Of a stretch of DNA of 64,000 nt, positions 31,982 to 43,050 are shown in pieces. Source of the stretch: Lasioglossum baleicum (lineage: Eukaryota; Arthropoda; Insecta; Hymenoptera; Halictidae). Numbering within the stretch: position 1 is the stretch's first letter; each line of letters begins with the position of its first letter. The notes below the pieces were generated by a model. That model searched no databases and was not told the DNA's origin. It was given only the letters and a program-made list of their open reading frames with translations. The translations under genes were made by a program, and so were the position numbers. The stretch lies in the NCBI RefSeq assembly GCF_051020765.1, contig NC_134940.1, positions 15,141,712 to 15,205,711 on the forward strand, given 5' to 3'.

Positions 31982-32188
31982 TTAACACATTACCGAGCGG
32001 TAATTATTGCATAATTTTGAAAAATCTATGGTAATTGGCTAAACACTTTTTAATGGAAACTTCGATAGCAACAGCAATAACGTCATGTAATTTAAGATTG
32101 CAATTTAAAGAAAATTTCTATGCTTTCTTTTGGTACAGCACAATTATTTAAATTCCTATTAATAGGCTTCCGGTAGGTAAAGTGTTAA
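31982..32188 (+). mobile_element. TTAA-flanked MITE, single-copy relative of the satellite monomer
   Basis: TTAACACATTACCGAGCGG at the left and GGTAGGTAAAGTGTTAA at the right give short inverted ends with TTAA on both sides. The interior (GCATAATTTTG, TGGCTAAACACTTTTTAATG, ATTTCTATGCTTTCTTTTGG) is the same as the array monomer at 1,370-2,597. It lacks about 30 bp present in the array units between AACAGCAATAACG and their CATTGTGAACTAACAAG stretch. Confidence 0.82.
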
Positions 32189-33334
32189 TAATGGATTTTA
32201 AATCTTCCACTATAATCCAGTTAATTCCAGCACTAACCGATATTATTAATATTAATGATTCGATGGGAAACCTATTACGTTGTAAAGAAACAAATGCAGG
32301 ATTTTTGTTCCTTTGTTTTAATTGCAATTTTATACCAATAAATATTTACCTTAATTTAATGAGTTACATGTCATATTAAAGCTTGTTTTACGCTCTATTT
32401 AATTATGCTTTTGACATTTAATTTCATTCAAATTTTTATTAAATCATTTGGCTTTTATTTCAGAATGTCAAAACGCGATTTTCGCATTATTTTTTTCTAT
32501 AAGTTCAAACTAGGCCGAATATCAACGAAGTATAGGGCAAAGGAAGTGTAACGAATGCACAGCTTTATATATTTAAATAATACTAAGTTCAATACTATTC
32601 CGCACAATAATATTAAAATCAATTCTCATAATAATTTAATGGTACTATTAAATAATATTAAATTTTCATATTATTGTTTTTACCAAAACAATTTTCATAT
32701 TATTGTTTTTATTAAAGCAATTTACATCCTGCTTTAATTATACCGATTATTAAATCCTGCATTTCAACCTAATATTTTGAAGCGTTTCGATAACGCTGGT
32801 CACGTGGCCATCAGCCACGCGGTATTCAATGTGTTCAAGTAACAAATAAAGTACGAGGGCATCCTGTAATTGCAGTCGAGTAACTGAGTCGTCAAACAGG
32901 ATATTTTTATGATGTCTCATATACATAGCTCCTCCCGAGTGAAAATCTAGAATTAGTTTTTTTCGTTCTCGGTACAGGTGCCTGGATGCATCCATCATCC
33001 AGCGACCTTCTGAACTTCTGTTCCACGAACGCCTACCAGAATGGACGCCGGCACGTCTAAGAAAGGCGTGGTCAAGCAATAGTCGGCTCATGATTTATCT
33101 CGAGTACGATCTCGAAAATGATTTTCTCCGATATCGTATCTCCTCCCTCCACGAGGAAGCATTTTCTCGAATGCCCGTGACAGCGCCTGCCCTCTACAGT
33201 TACACGTCACATCGTGTTACATTATTTACCACGGCACGGCGAAGCCTGTTGACTACCTCAACTTCTGCCGAAGACTGTTGAATCTAAATCAGACTCGTGA
33301 AGTTACTCGAAGATTCTGTTACCAGTGAATTTTC
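32189..33334. other. Gene-free AT-rich stretch, apart from one candidate frame
   Basis: 32,380-32,740 is AT-rich and low in information. The frame at 32,750-33,091 is listed separately. A few AG-flanked sites exist but no exon structure can be shown. Confidence 0.35.
32750..33091 (-). CDS. Unrecognised 113-codon open frame
   Basis: I do not recognise this frame. It runs from an ATG at 33,091 to a TAA, with mixed codon use and no low-complexity sequence. Its middle is basic (RERKK) and the last 45 residues are predicted helical and leucine-rich (LQLQDALVLYLLLEHIEY). There is no signal peptide, no cysteine pattern and no known motif. The surrounding DNA is AT-rich and gene-poor. It may be a mobile-element relic, an exon of an undetected gene, or chance. 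Confidence 0.2.
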   Translation of the reverse strand: MSRLLLDHAFLRRAGVHSGRRSWNRSSEGRWMMDASRHLYRERKKLILDFHSGGAMYMRHHKNILFDDSVTRLQLQDALVLYLLLEHIEYRVADGHVTSVIETLQNIRLKCRI

Positions 33335-33527
33335 ACCCTTCGCACTCGGAGCTAGTTTAATTCGAAAATTAAACAGTTCTTCCGACCTAGAATTTTTCTG
33401 TTCTCAATGATTCTTTAAATTTCGTGGATAGAAAATTGATTTTTTAGGAATTTTTAGGATACATTTGAAAATTGAAGGAACAACACCGAGAAATAATATG
33501 TAATAGAGTGATAATTAGACTGCGGAT

Positions 33528-33714
33528 TTTATGCACTTATGTATGACAAAAATGGAACGGTGAATTTTAGAACAGTAAAGAGATTAAATGAATTTAAGGA
33601 CACCAACATACCATTTCCAGCTTATTAAAATGATTCAAGAGGAAAAACAATTTTTATTTAGCTCCAATTTCTTGCGATGCAGAAAATTATTAACTTGCTC
33701 AAAGATCCACAGTC
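33528..33714. mobile_element. MITE family A (187 bp)
   Basis: GACTGCGGATTTTATGCACT at the left and GCTCAAAGATCCACAGTC at the right are the two ends; TA precedes the left end and a mutated TT follows the right one. The interior contains the CTCCAATTTCTTGCGATGC stretch typical of the family. Confidence 0.8.
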
Positions 33715-33856
33715 TTTGATCATAACAACTTAATTGTGCAATAGAAACAACTGATAAAAGTTGAAGAAGCGTTCTATGAGAATATTTTAATTAAATTAAA
33801 TCCAAGTTTCCAAAATGTAATCTAAACTATTGTAGAAATTACTCTTTGTCGATCGT

Positions 33857-34245
33857 AGCTTAATAAATAAACTTTTCATTAATGTTTTCGGCGCACAGGT
33901 TTGATCCAATTTTAACTAACAAGCGATTTTGCAAATTTTTAAATTATTCTCAACCTTTCGATCTGGACATGCATCCGTTTCAAGAGAACTTACGTCTGTA
34001 AAAAAAACCGTATATTATAATGTATGTTTAACTGAATAGAGTAATAACTATTATACCGAGTGAAATTTCCGTACTTGCTATGTGAAAACAAATTCTTTAA
34101 ATTAATTATTGAAATTTAGAAATGATTTAGAAACGAGCAAGTTCTCTTGAAAAGGATCCACACATCCGGATCGAAACGTTGAGAATTGAAAATTTGCAAA
34201 ATTGCTTGTTAGTCACAATTTATGTACAGTTTATTTACTAAACTA
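33857..34245. mobile_element. Penelope-like palindrome, second copy
   Basis: The left arm, read on the minus strand, contains CTTGAAACGGATGCATGTCC, AGATCGAAAGGTTGAGAA, TTTGCAAAATCGCTTGTTAG and the terminal box GATCAAACCTGTGCGCCGAA. The right arm, on the plus strand, contains CTTGAAAAGGATCCACACAT, CGGATCGAAACGTTGAGAA and TTTGCAAAATTGCTTGTTAG, but has lost the GCGCC box. Both arms end in AGTTTATTTA-like sequence. The GGATC/GATCC pairing followed by GAAAC mirrors stem II and the GAAA box of a hammerhead, without a proper CTGATGA. No coding region remains. Target duplications were not identified. Confidence 0.55.
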
Positions 34246-34929
34246 TTGTGATTCGAAAAAAGTGAAAGAGGAATAAAATAATGGTTATTTTTTTAGAAAT
34301 GAAGCAGCTCTTGTATACGACGTAATAACCACCGGGGTCATACAAGGTCACGAATTGTAAAAATGTAATTGTCGATAGTTTCGCGTCCGGGAGCAACAAT
34401 TAATCTGTAGGGAATGTTGAACAAAGATTGTACGATCGAACAATATTTCTGTTTGCTCCGTACAGATAAAGTAACCCCTTTAATTGAAACATTAGCTCTC
34501 GCTCGTTTGTGCATAGCTCTCCTATCGGAATCGACCGATTCCGATGAACCGTATGTGATACCACGCCGCGGTGTAATTAACGTTTTGCGCGGTGCGTGAA
34601 CGCTCTTTCAGTGATTAGAACAGGACACGTATAAAGAAGAAGAGACGCGTACCCGACCCGGTAACAGATTTCCCGTGGAGAGAAACTTATTCCCGGCCAC
34701 GGTTCAAATTAAATTAAGTTTCAGTGCCCGTCGGAATTCAATCTCGATTCGTGTGTTAATTAGCACCGCTTATCGCACGAAACTCAGCCGCGCGTTTCAC
34801 AGCTCGGAATTTTTGGATCTGCAATGAAATATTCTACATTCTGAAAAGGACCGATGTGTCTCCGATACTATAAAATTCCTGTGGTTGTCAATATGTCCGC
34901 CCTTTTATGGAAAAATTATGTAGAAACCG
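34246..34929. other. Gene-free stretch
   Basis: No gene or repeat recognised. A 61-codon frame at 34,414-34,599 is unremarkable. Confidence 0.35.
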
Positions 34930-35259
34930 TGTTCGAATTGAAACTATGACATTGACATGACTTTACCAATAAGCTCGAGTTGTTGATATTTCACAACAAC
35001 TCAAGCCAGCCTCAAGACCTCATTGTTAAGGTCATATCAAGGTCATAGTATGGTTGGCTGTTGAACTTGTGTTGACAATAAGCAATAATATTATCTACTA
35101 AAAAATATACAGTGCCATTTAAACAAATGAAGGTGATTTTAAATGTTCATGATCTTCATGAACAAATTTCTTTTTTGATTAAGAATTAATTAATCTAGTT
35201 GTATACATTGTTTTATCTGGCTACCGAAAGTGCACGAAAAATCGAGGGACACCTGTGTA
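34930..35259 (-). mobile_element. Element with CAGGTGTCCC end, copy 2
   Basis: On the minus strand it starts TACACAGGTGTCCCTCG and contains AAATGGCACTGTATATTTTT, AATATTATTGCTTA, TGACCTTAACAATGAGGTCT and GCTTGAGTTG. All of these align with 8,462-8,720. The far end is approximate. An internal inverted pair (CCTCATTGTTAAGGTCAT and relatives) suggests partial hairpin potential. Confidence 0.6.
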
Positions 35260-36180
35260 TTTATATTTCTTGAAATTAATATAATTAAAATTTTTAGTTC
35301 TTCTTTAATTTGGATCTCTAGGTGAATTTTCTGGTAGAGACAAGTTACTTTTAGATAATTATGTGCGTGGTTCAGTATGATCCTGTGACGTCAGTGTTCG
35401 TATTCACAATAATGCTTATTAATTTTGTAAATGTGTGGATGATAGTTTCAACGCGGGACCAGTGAATATTATTACACGCTGGTTTTTGTTTGAAATTAAG
35501 CCTCTTATGTAGTAATCGAATGAGACGCGAAACGATGCGCTTTATTAGGGAAAGAGGATTATTTGATAATGGAATTACGAAAAGAATATCACACGGGATA
35601 ATTAAATTCGCCGCGGGATTCGCATCGCTTAATTATTCGTTCGCGTTTTAAGAAATTTTAACGAGATCAGAAACGTTTTATTATTCATCAATATCATTCA
35701 TTTGGCGCTTTCTACTGCAAGTTTCAACGAAATACAATTTCCGAGGAAATTGTTCCAATATTAATTTAATGAGTTCTAAAAATTCATTAGTAACATTTCA
35801 GATGAAGTGGATGAGATTAATTAATCCTCATAATTGTCTTTTTTTCTGTTCCAGGTATGACTAATTGCGATTCTGCTATGTGGTAGACATAGTCCTTTTC
35901 CGCTGTGAGGTATGTGTTTTGCGTAATATTTCTGACAATGATCGGAATTGCTTGTATTTGTAAAACCACATTAAAAAGTTGAAAAATACAACTTTTAGTA
36001 TGTTCTCTGCAATTCCAACGACTTGCAGTTTTTTTCAAAAATTCTTGTCACGTTGTGTAGCCAACCAATTATTCTAACTTCTCCAAAAATTTAAAGTCTT
36101 ATATTCCAATATTACAAAAGTTATGGTCTTTTTAAGATTGTCCGAATATTAGTGGGAGTCACTGTATATTATTTGTAATA
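35260..36180. other. Gene-free AT-rich stretch
   Basis: No gene recognised. The minus frame 35,817-36,038 has no known motif. GGATTATTTGATAATGGAAT and neighbours are not repeated elsewhere in the window. Confidence 0.35.
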
Positions 36181-36182
36181 TA

Positions 36183-36375
36183 CAATAGGTCCTCGATTAG
36201 GCTTTATCGGGAGACAAACAGCTCAGATAAATTAAGGCCCGAGGGAAATCATTAAAAATGTATATTATATTCAAAAATAAATTTGTTATTTTTGAAAATT
36301 TATTTCCCTTCATAATATAATCATATTTAAACGCATATTCGTTTATAATCGGGATCCGGCTCATCGAGGTCCTTT
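36183..36375. mobile_element. Pogo-like MITE
   Basis: CAATAGGTCCTCGATTAGGC at the left and the inverse of AAAAGGACCTCGATGAGCCG at the right, next to TA, make a diverged relative of 13,721-13,987. The interior blocks CGAGGGAAATCATT and ATTTCCCTTCATAATATAAT are shared with it. It directly abuts family A sequence starting TATGCAAAATAAAAG. Confidence 0.65.
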
Positions 36376-36561
36376 TATGCAAAATAAAAGATGTTTGCAT
36401 TGATTGCAGGACACAGGAACCTAATAAAAATTGTATTCTTGTTTTAATTATTCTATTTAGCTGAAACGAACACATTGATGTACTCAAAAATTTGTTACTT
36501 GTCCACTGCTTTAAATTGTACGTACTCATTTTTGTCATAAATGCATAAAATACGCAGTCTA
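36376..36561. mobile_element. MITE family A, left terminus replaced
   Basis: The sequence starts inside the left terminal repeat (TATGCAAAATAAAAGATG) and ends GCATAAAATACGCAGTC followed by TA. The missing outer bases of the left end are occupied by the pogo-like MITE. The interior TTTAAATTGTACGTACTCAT is shared with the 61.1 kb copy. Confidence 0.7.
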
Positions 36562-37218
36562 GCCATGATAGTTGGATCACCTGCATAAAAAGGCGACATT
36601 CCTAACGGTTTGCCAATCAATATTCAACGAAAGCACAACAAAATGCCAATCATAAATGCTACTAGGGGAGCCAAACAATGTGCTGAGCTGCGCGATGCAA
36701 GCGACGAGACATCAGACCCTTTGATCAGTGACCGTACAAATACCTCCAAAGAAACCTTCGAAACAGTCTACGCAAGCTCTCTAATGTCTACCGCAGTATA
36801 TTCTTCGCCAGGGCAGAAAATGACGTTGCTTTACCTTGCACGTCATTCGATATCAGAGAATCGTCTACTCCCAACGTGTTTCCGTAAAAATAGATACATT
36901 CCGATAACAGTGATGACGCGCTCGTTGCATGCCCTAAAGCGTAGATCGAATACATCTCCGGATGAAACTGCGCGCACAATAGTGAGCAACGTCTCTACAT
37001 TGTCGTCATCCAACTTGCAAGATCTGTCGGTATGGACCCGGCGGGGGAGATAGATGAGCGATGACCGCGAACAATAAACTAACTTCTTCTTCTGTTCCAC
37101 CACCACACCGTCGCGGATCGCTGGCTCTTTTCTATGCTGGCTGTGATCGCAGCAAATTTTTATCGCTCTTTTTCGCAATTATTTTGAGCACGCTTTTGAC
37201 ACGTGCTTATGTTCTTCC
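36562..37218. other. Gene-free stretch with an unrecognised 147-codon frame
   Basis: The plus frame 36,610-37,053 is the longest here, but 36,843-37,178 is open on the opposite strand as well and neither resembles a known protein. I do not call a gene. Confidence 0.3.
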
Positions 37219-37999
37219 CCCAGTAGCACAAAAATATTGGTTAAATATCTTTTTCAAATATTGGAAAAATATTGTTTAAGCCACACTTTATCATACGAGA
37301 CAAATATTCGATCTAAATATTGTACACATGTGCAAGAATTGTAAATTGAATGTTTAGAAAATATGAGCTGAATGTTCAGAGAATATAAACTAGATGTTTA
37401 AAAAATATAAAGTGAATATTGAAAAATGTGAAACTAATATTCGAGAAATATAAATTGAATATTTAAATATCATAAGTAGACATTTAACTTACAATATTAA
37501 ATAGAGATTTATTTTAAACACATGTGCAAGATTTATAAATTGAATGTTTAGAAAATATGAGCTGAATGTTCAGAGAATATAAACTAGATGTGTAAAAAAT
37601 ATAAAGTAAATATTAAAAAAATATAAATTCAATATTTCAATAACGTAAGTAAACATTTTATATACTTGCAATATTAAATAAAAATTTATTCTACATTTGA
37701 AACCAATATTTCATTCGTAATATGAAAGATGTGTATGTCTTCCAGCATACTCTGGAACAAATATTTTTCCAAACATAAAATATTTCCTGCATATTTAAAA
37801 AAAAAAATTCTCTTTCGAATATTACATAAAGATTCATTTTATATTTAGAAAAACATATTTTTCTCGTAACATAAAATAGATATTTGGTGCATATTTAAAA
37901 AAAAAATAATTTGTTACTTGAATATTTGAATATTAAAGACAGATTGAATCTCTTTTTAATACCACATGAATGTGTATACAATATTTTGTGCCACTAGGG
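37219..37999. mobile_element. AT-rich element with CCCAGTAGCACAAAAATATTG ends, internal duplication
   Basis: CCCAGTAGCACAAAAATATT at 37,219 and, inverted, CCCTAGTGGCACAAAATATT at 37,999 are imperfect terminal repeats about 780 bp apart. Inside, a block of roughly 190 bp (ACACATGTGCAAGAATTGTA, AAAATATGAGCTGAATGTTC, GAGAATATAAACTAGATG) occurs twice, from about 37,325 and 37,518. The superfamily is unknown, and no target duplication or protein was found. Confidence 0.5.
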
Positions 38000-38108
38000 A
38001 TCTAATCCTCTGCACACCTGTGACTCAACATTTTTAAATCGCCAGTTTAAATATGCATTATACATATAACATGCACTCGAGAAACTGTCTTCTCATGGAT
38101 TACATGTA

Positions 38109-38404
38109 CACTGTTGTGCAAAAGAAAGAAGCACCCGGCCATATTTAATAGAAAAGCGTAAAAAATCAAATAAGAACTTAGTAAGTTTTGAAAAAGGATT
38201 CCGCTGTTTAATTGAATAGTTCTGAGAATGTTTGTTATTGCAGATTATCGAATACTTTAAATGGAATAAATCAATCATTGTGCAATACAATGTCTACATA
38301 AAGATATTTTATATCTTACAATTATATCTTATAATTACCTTTATATCTTATATATCTTATATTTTATAATTATACTGGGTGCTTCTTTCTTTTACACAGT
38401 AGTG
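38109..38404. mobile_element. Tc1-like MITE, copy 1 (296 bp)
   Basis: The left end CACTGTTGTGCAAAAGAAAG and the inverted right end (CACTACTGTGTAAAAGAAAG on the minus strand), both leading to AAGCACCC, are flanked by TA (38,107-38,108 and 38,405-38,406). It aligns with 48,477-48,714. Ends with a CA-TGTGCAAAAG pattern are of Tc1 type. Confidence 0.85.
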
Positions 38405-38429
38405 TATGTCAATGTGTTCTAAATAATCA

Positions 38430-38593
38430 GATTGAGGATCTGTATGCAAAATAAAAATTGTTTACATCGACTGCAAGAAACAGAAGCTAAATAAAATGTC
38501 ATTTCATCTCTTAATGATTTTAATAGAGGAGAAATCATATATTCATCTTCTATTTTAAAAATTTTTGCTGTAAATTCATAAAGATCCGCAGTC
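38430..38593. mobile_element. MITE family A (164 bp)
   Basis: A degenerate left end (GATTGAGGATCTGTATGCAA) and a good right end (TCATAAAGATCCGCAGTC) are present, the latter followed by TA. The interior AGAAACAGAAGCTAAATAAA and TTTCATCTCTTAATGA stretches are shared with other copies. It lies 25 bp from the Tc1-like MITE. Confidence 0.78.
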
Positions 38594-39697
38594 TAGTTAT
38601 ATATAATAGTTTGATAATAATCAGGCTCTTTGTTCTCCAGTAAAATACATATTTCACCTCAAAATCGTGAAGAATTGATTTCTACACAACTCCGAAGAAA
38701 TCTAAATCGTTGTACCGCTGATATTTGGTTCTTTTGAGTAATAAGCTTGCCGACCACTGATCTAGACGACGTCTGTCCGTCTACTTCTTCTGAAAACGTC
38801 CTGCACGGCCGGCAAACTTTATCCTCGAAAATCGAACGATCTTTCTTGAAACAAAACCTAAAAAAGCGGGAACAATGGCGATACATCAAGCAAGGTAAAA
38901 ATCACGGCGGGACGAAATACCGGGAATACATACGTAGACGGGAATCGGGACAGAATCATTCAAAGTTTCCTCGAAAGTACAATTGCGGCAGATGGTTCGA
39001 CTTCGACAAACATCCAGGCCGGAAAGAGACGACGGGACGGCCGGGTGAACGACTTGAACTAAATGGGACTGGCAGTCAATATTCGCGTTCCCGGAAAAAG
39101 GGAGAGAGAGCGAGAGAGAGCTTCATATATATCCTTTTTTATCTGCCGGAATTGGAAATCGACAGGACTCTACGCTGCTGTAAACCTAATATTACATTTT
39201 CGCGTTACGTTTTAATAAAAGTTCCCAATATTTTCCAGAATGAGCCGTACTGCTCAATGATTCTCGATTATTAAACTATCGCGTCGCTCGGGAACGACCG
39301 CTGCGAATTTTTAGGAAAAATTCGATTATAAAAATATTCTGTCTATCAATAAATTTGTGCGGTAATATCGGGGTTTCATCCCGGCTCGAAATTTTTCTAT
39401 CTACATTTCAATTTCGTAACGCCGTTTCCCTTCGGCTTTTAACTTCTCGCGAGCAAAAAAAAAACAAATTCAATTTTACATCCGGTCGATCCGAAGAGTA
39501 TTTCAACATTGATGTTCCCGTTCCTGGGAAATTGTCCATATTTAAACTATGATCGTCTCGGCAGAAATAATACAATTGTACAGAGCGGGTCATCACGTAT
39601 TACCATTTCGATTTACACGACTATTATTATTCGCAGCAGAAAATTATGTATACAGTATTTTATCGATAAATGTACCAAATGTCTGGCCGACAATTGT
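38594..39697. other. Gene-free stretch with a 175-codon unrecognised frame
   Basis: The plus frame 38,747-39,274 is the longest plus frame in the window. It is basic in the middle and contains an AG-microsatellite-derived stretch near 39,100. It has no recognisable domain, and its last third looks like AT-rich noncoding sequence. I do not call it. Confidence 0.3.
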
Positions 39698-39705
39698 CCC
39701 AGAAC

Positions 39706-39969
39706 CAGGGCCCGCTCTAGGGGGGGGGGACAACCCGGGCATCTGCCCGGGGCGCAAAAATTTAGGGGCGCCATTTTGACTTTGGCTGTAAGTGTGAGAA
39801 ATATAATGATGTTTTACATATTCCATTAATAGAAAATTTCAGACTACCCTTGCCAGACAATTTTGCTAAAAAAAAAAAGTCATTTTGTTCAGCGCGGTGC
39901 TTAGTGCTTAAAAAGGGGCGGCAATTTGTTTTTTTGCCCGGGGCGTCGTAACCGCTAGAACGGGCCCTG
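39706..39969. mobile_element. hAT MITE with 8-bp target duplication (264 bp)
   Basis: CAGGGCCCGCTCTAG at the left and its near-inverse CTAGAACGGGCCCTG at the right, with CCCAGAAC before and CTCAGAAC after (7 of 8 identical). An 8-bp target duplication and CAGGG ends are hallmarks of hAT elements. Subterminal GCCCGGGGCG motifs occur on both sides. Noncoding. Confidence 0.88.
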
Positions 39970-40095
39970 CTCAGAACTATCCCCACTCCTACGGGATGTA
40001 CCCTCTTGAGGGGCCAAGAAGCTCGAGAGGCCTCGGTCACTGAGAAGTATGACATCATACGGCTCGGGTATATCGGTGAGACCACACTAATCCAA

Positions 40096-40420
40096 TGACA
40101 AAACTTCTTTATGCTTAATTATATTTTTACGGGATTTTGACCAACATATTCGTGGCATTTTTCTATGAAAATGATACCAAATATGATATAATTCCGATAA
40201 TATTTACAATGAATATAAGAATATTTAGAAGGAAGAACAGCGTACGTCAAGTTCTTTGAACTGTGCCGGCGCGCTGCGACTCTCCGCTGTTCATCGTTCA
40301 TTGCACAAGTAAATATAATTGGAATGATATCATATTTGGTATCATTTTCATTAGAAAAGTGCGACGAATATGTTGGTCAAAGTCCCATCAATAAATAATG
40401 AATAATAAAGAAGTTTTTAC
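40096..40420. mobile_element. Palindromic family C, copy 1
   Basis: The left arm (AAACTTCTTTATGCTTAATT, GGGATTTTGACCAACATATT, TCGTGGCATTTTTC, GATACCAAATATGATATAAT) is mirrored on the right (ATGATATCATATTTGGTATC, GTGCGACGAATATGTTGGTC, AATAAAGAAGTTTTT). The arms surround a GC-richer centre at about 40,225-40,300. Confidence 0.75.
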
Positions 40421-42879
40421 TCTCGATCTCCACTATCCTTTTCTACGTTCGGCAAAAATCAAAGAATAGTATCCCTGACGGATAATTGTCCCTGAGCAGA
40501 CCCGTGTTGAGGACAATTATCGATAAAATACTGTATCAAGATATTTTCTGGATATCATAAAGTTAAATGTTAATCATCTTTATAAATAATGAATTTGTCA
40601 AAAACGCTCGGACATGGGTCTGATTATTTTTGCTCTAGATTCGTCAAAAAATCTTTAATTAAAACTGACGACCCCACCACTGTGACCTCTCCTTGTTAAT
40701 GTTAAATGATATCGAGAGGGGCACGTTCTGATATTAATAGCTTTTCTGTAAGTTTTGTGGTTTTGCAAAACAATGTTTTGTTTGTTCGAGCCAGAATCGC
40801 CAGACGGGTCAAATGACCCATTTTTGATTTTTTATTGGACAATTATTGAGATTGTAAAGGTGTTTTCATAGGAATTGATTGAATATATTTATTGACTCCA
40901 GTATATATTATATAGTAAAAATCGCACAAAATATAAATTTAATGTTCTTATTTTTATAATATCATACACATTAGTCACTTTTGATGGTCGGTAGGTTTAG
41001 TGTCGAGACTTTCCCTTTTTGCGACACTATTCCCCCACACTTCCGCTACTGGTCACGTGACTAATCCGGTACTGGCAGAGAGAGGGTTCTTTTCCCCTCA
41101 ATTCAAGTTAGAACTGTTATTCGTAATGATACAGCTACAGTTTATCTTGTAAAGCAGTATTTATATAGCGCGCGCCATAAACGATTATTATGTTGTAGCT
41201 TTTACTGTTACTCAACATCGTAAAGAATTAGTGCCTTACTCATTTACAGCTTCTGTCGAGCACAACGAGCATCTTACAGCGCGATAATGTCTAACATCTT
41301 ATAAGAAATACGTTTACAAAGATAATTTATTTTCTTAAACACTACCGTGTACGACCATTTGTAAATATTTGATAGGATCATTTACGTATGGATAATCTTA
41401 TCTTATCTTATTTCTATGGGATGCGGGATTAATATACATATTTGCTACCAATTTCATATATTCCAAGTTTTGCATAAAACAAATTAAATTAGCTTTATTC
41501 ACGGTGTTAATTGAGGCAGAGTTTCCGACGATTCTTTGAAAGTAACTAGTTTGTTACAAAATAATAATAGTGCCGAATAATTTATACAAGCACTAACAGA
41601 GCAAAACGTTTGTTAAAGAATTCAGTAATTATGACAATAAAATTATTCTGCGTCGGAAGAAATACTTAATTTTCGAGTTAAAATAGCTCCGACTGCGAAG
41701 GTTTGTCAATTGATTTTGCGAGATTTTCATCTAAATAATATGAATGAATAAAATTTAATAGTTCCACATATTTATATTTGCAATAACATTGTAGCATAAA
41801 ACGATAAGACTATTATCTAGACAAATGGTGGACATGTTAAGTCAAGAAAAGCAGCGGCGGATAAAGATGAAAGAATTGAAGCTACCTTCGTTTATCGTAA
41901 CAAAAATGGAAAGCAGTAAGAACCGAATTATTGCTTTACATATTCTCCTTGATACCGTGGAACTTTCGTACGGAGTGTTTTTCCTGCGGCGAGTGTTCCC
42001 CCGTACAGTTGAAAGTCGCGAAGTTAGGCGACTCATCTTCTACATGTAAATCCTCAAAGGAGCCATTAAAAGTTGAAAGAACACGGAACGGACACTTCGG
42101 TGTCTTCAGGCTGTCGTCGTCAGTCGGCGTAAATATTTCTATGTTTTATAATAGGCTATCACGTTTAACAAAGAACGCATCCGGTGTGCACAACACAGTG
42201 GTAAAGTGGACTGCTAATGAGCTGTGTGGTGGAACGTGAATCCGTTTCTCTTGCAGTTACGCTGTTTCTCTCGTCTCTTTCTCTCTCTCTCTCATTGTCG
42301 CTTTGCATATCTTTCAAGCAACGCGGTAAGTGACTCTAAAACAGCCCTCCAAGACATGCAACGGCGAACTATGAAATACGTCAAACAACGCAGAAAGACA
42401 TTGTTTTCGTACGGCGCGGCGTTGCGCTCTATTCACCGTCGACATCGTTCCGCAAACTATTCTTCGACGAACTTCGACGTAACCGTGAAATTCAAATTCG
42501 AACGACGATCAAGACGACTGTAGGATACTTGGCGCTTCCGCCATATCTCTTTTTCCATCGATACCATTCTGTAAGCATCGGTCGCTTTAGAATAGTCTTT
42601 AAGGGGCTAGTATAGGCTCGATTTGTAACTATAAAATACCTAGAATCTTACTAGATTTTGGGTCGAAAATATGGGTCCCGTACTGAACGTTGTTTGACCT
42701 TATTTAAGCAAATTCTGGGCTGGGTGAGGGCTCATACTAAACAGGAAGGTTAGACGCAAGTGCGCTTTTCTCACGAGGTTAACGAGATTATGTTTATATC
42801 TAATAATATGATGGCCCAAAGTAGAGAAAAAATCTAAGAAAAAATCCCGCAGATTTTAATGCATTTTCTGTCTAGAGTG
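40421..42879. other. Gene-free stretch with small repeat pieces
   Basis: A TTAA-type end lies at about 40,985-41,004 (GGTCGGTAGGTTTAGTGT) and a family B fragment at 41,010-41,110. Plus frames at 41,825-42,523 overlap in different phases, lack known motifs and cross a CT tract at 42,281-42,295. Confidence 0.35.
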
Positions 42880-43050
42880 GCGTTACCCCTTAATCTGGCG
42901 GCTCTGCTCCCTACTCCTGGGTCTTCCCCACCAAGCTCCTGTGTAGGAGGAGGTTGGGGAGATTAGGGGTGTATATTATAGAAGGCCGATAAGTGTCGAC
43001 AGATGAGGGGGGGGAAGCACGAATTGAGGGGGTGCACTGGTAGCAGGGAA
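42880..43050. mobile_element. MITE family B (hAT-like), diverged
   Basis: CTTAATCTGGCGGCTCTG on one side, then CCCTACTCCTGGGTCTTCCC, and AGCACGAATTGAGGGGGTGC on the other are family B segments in rearranged order. The central GGAGGAGGTTGGGGAGATTA is similar to the 46.7 kb units. Confidence 0.5.

Noticed and set aside
36610..37053. 147-codon plus frame
   Set aside because: The opposite strand is open over much of the same DNA and neither product resembles a protein family.
38747..39274. 175-codon plus frame, the longest plus-strand frame
   Set aside because: No recognisable domain, an AG-repeat-derived stretch inside it, and an AT-rich noncoding-like last third. Chance frame in the absence of other evidence.
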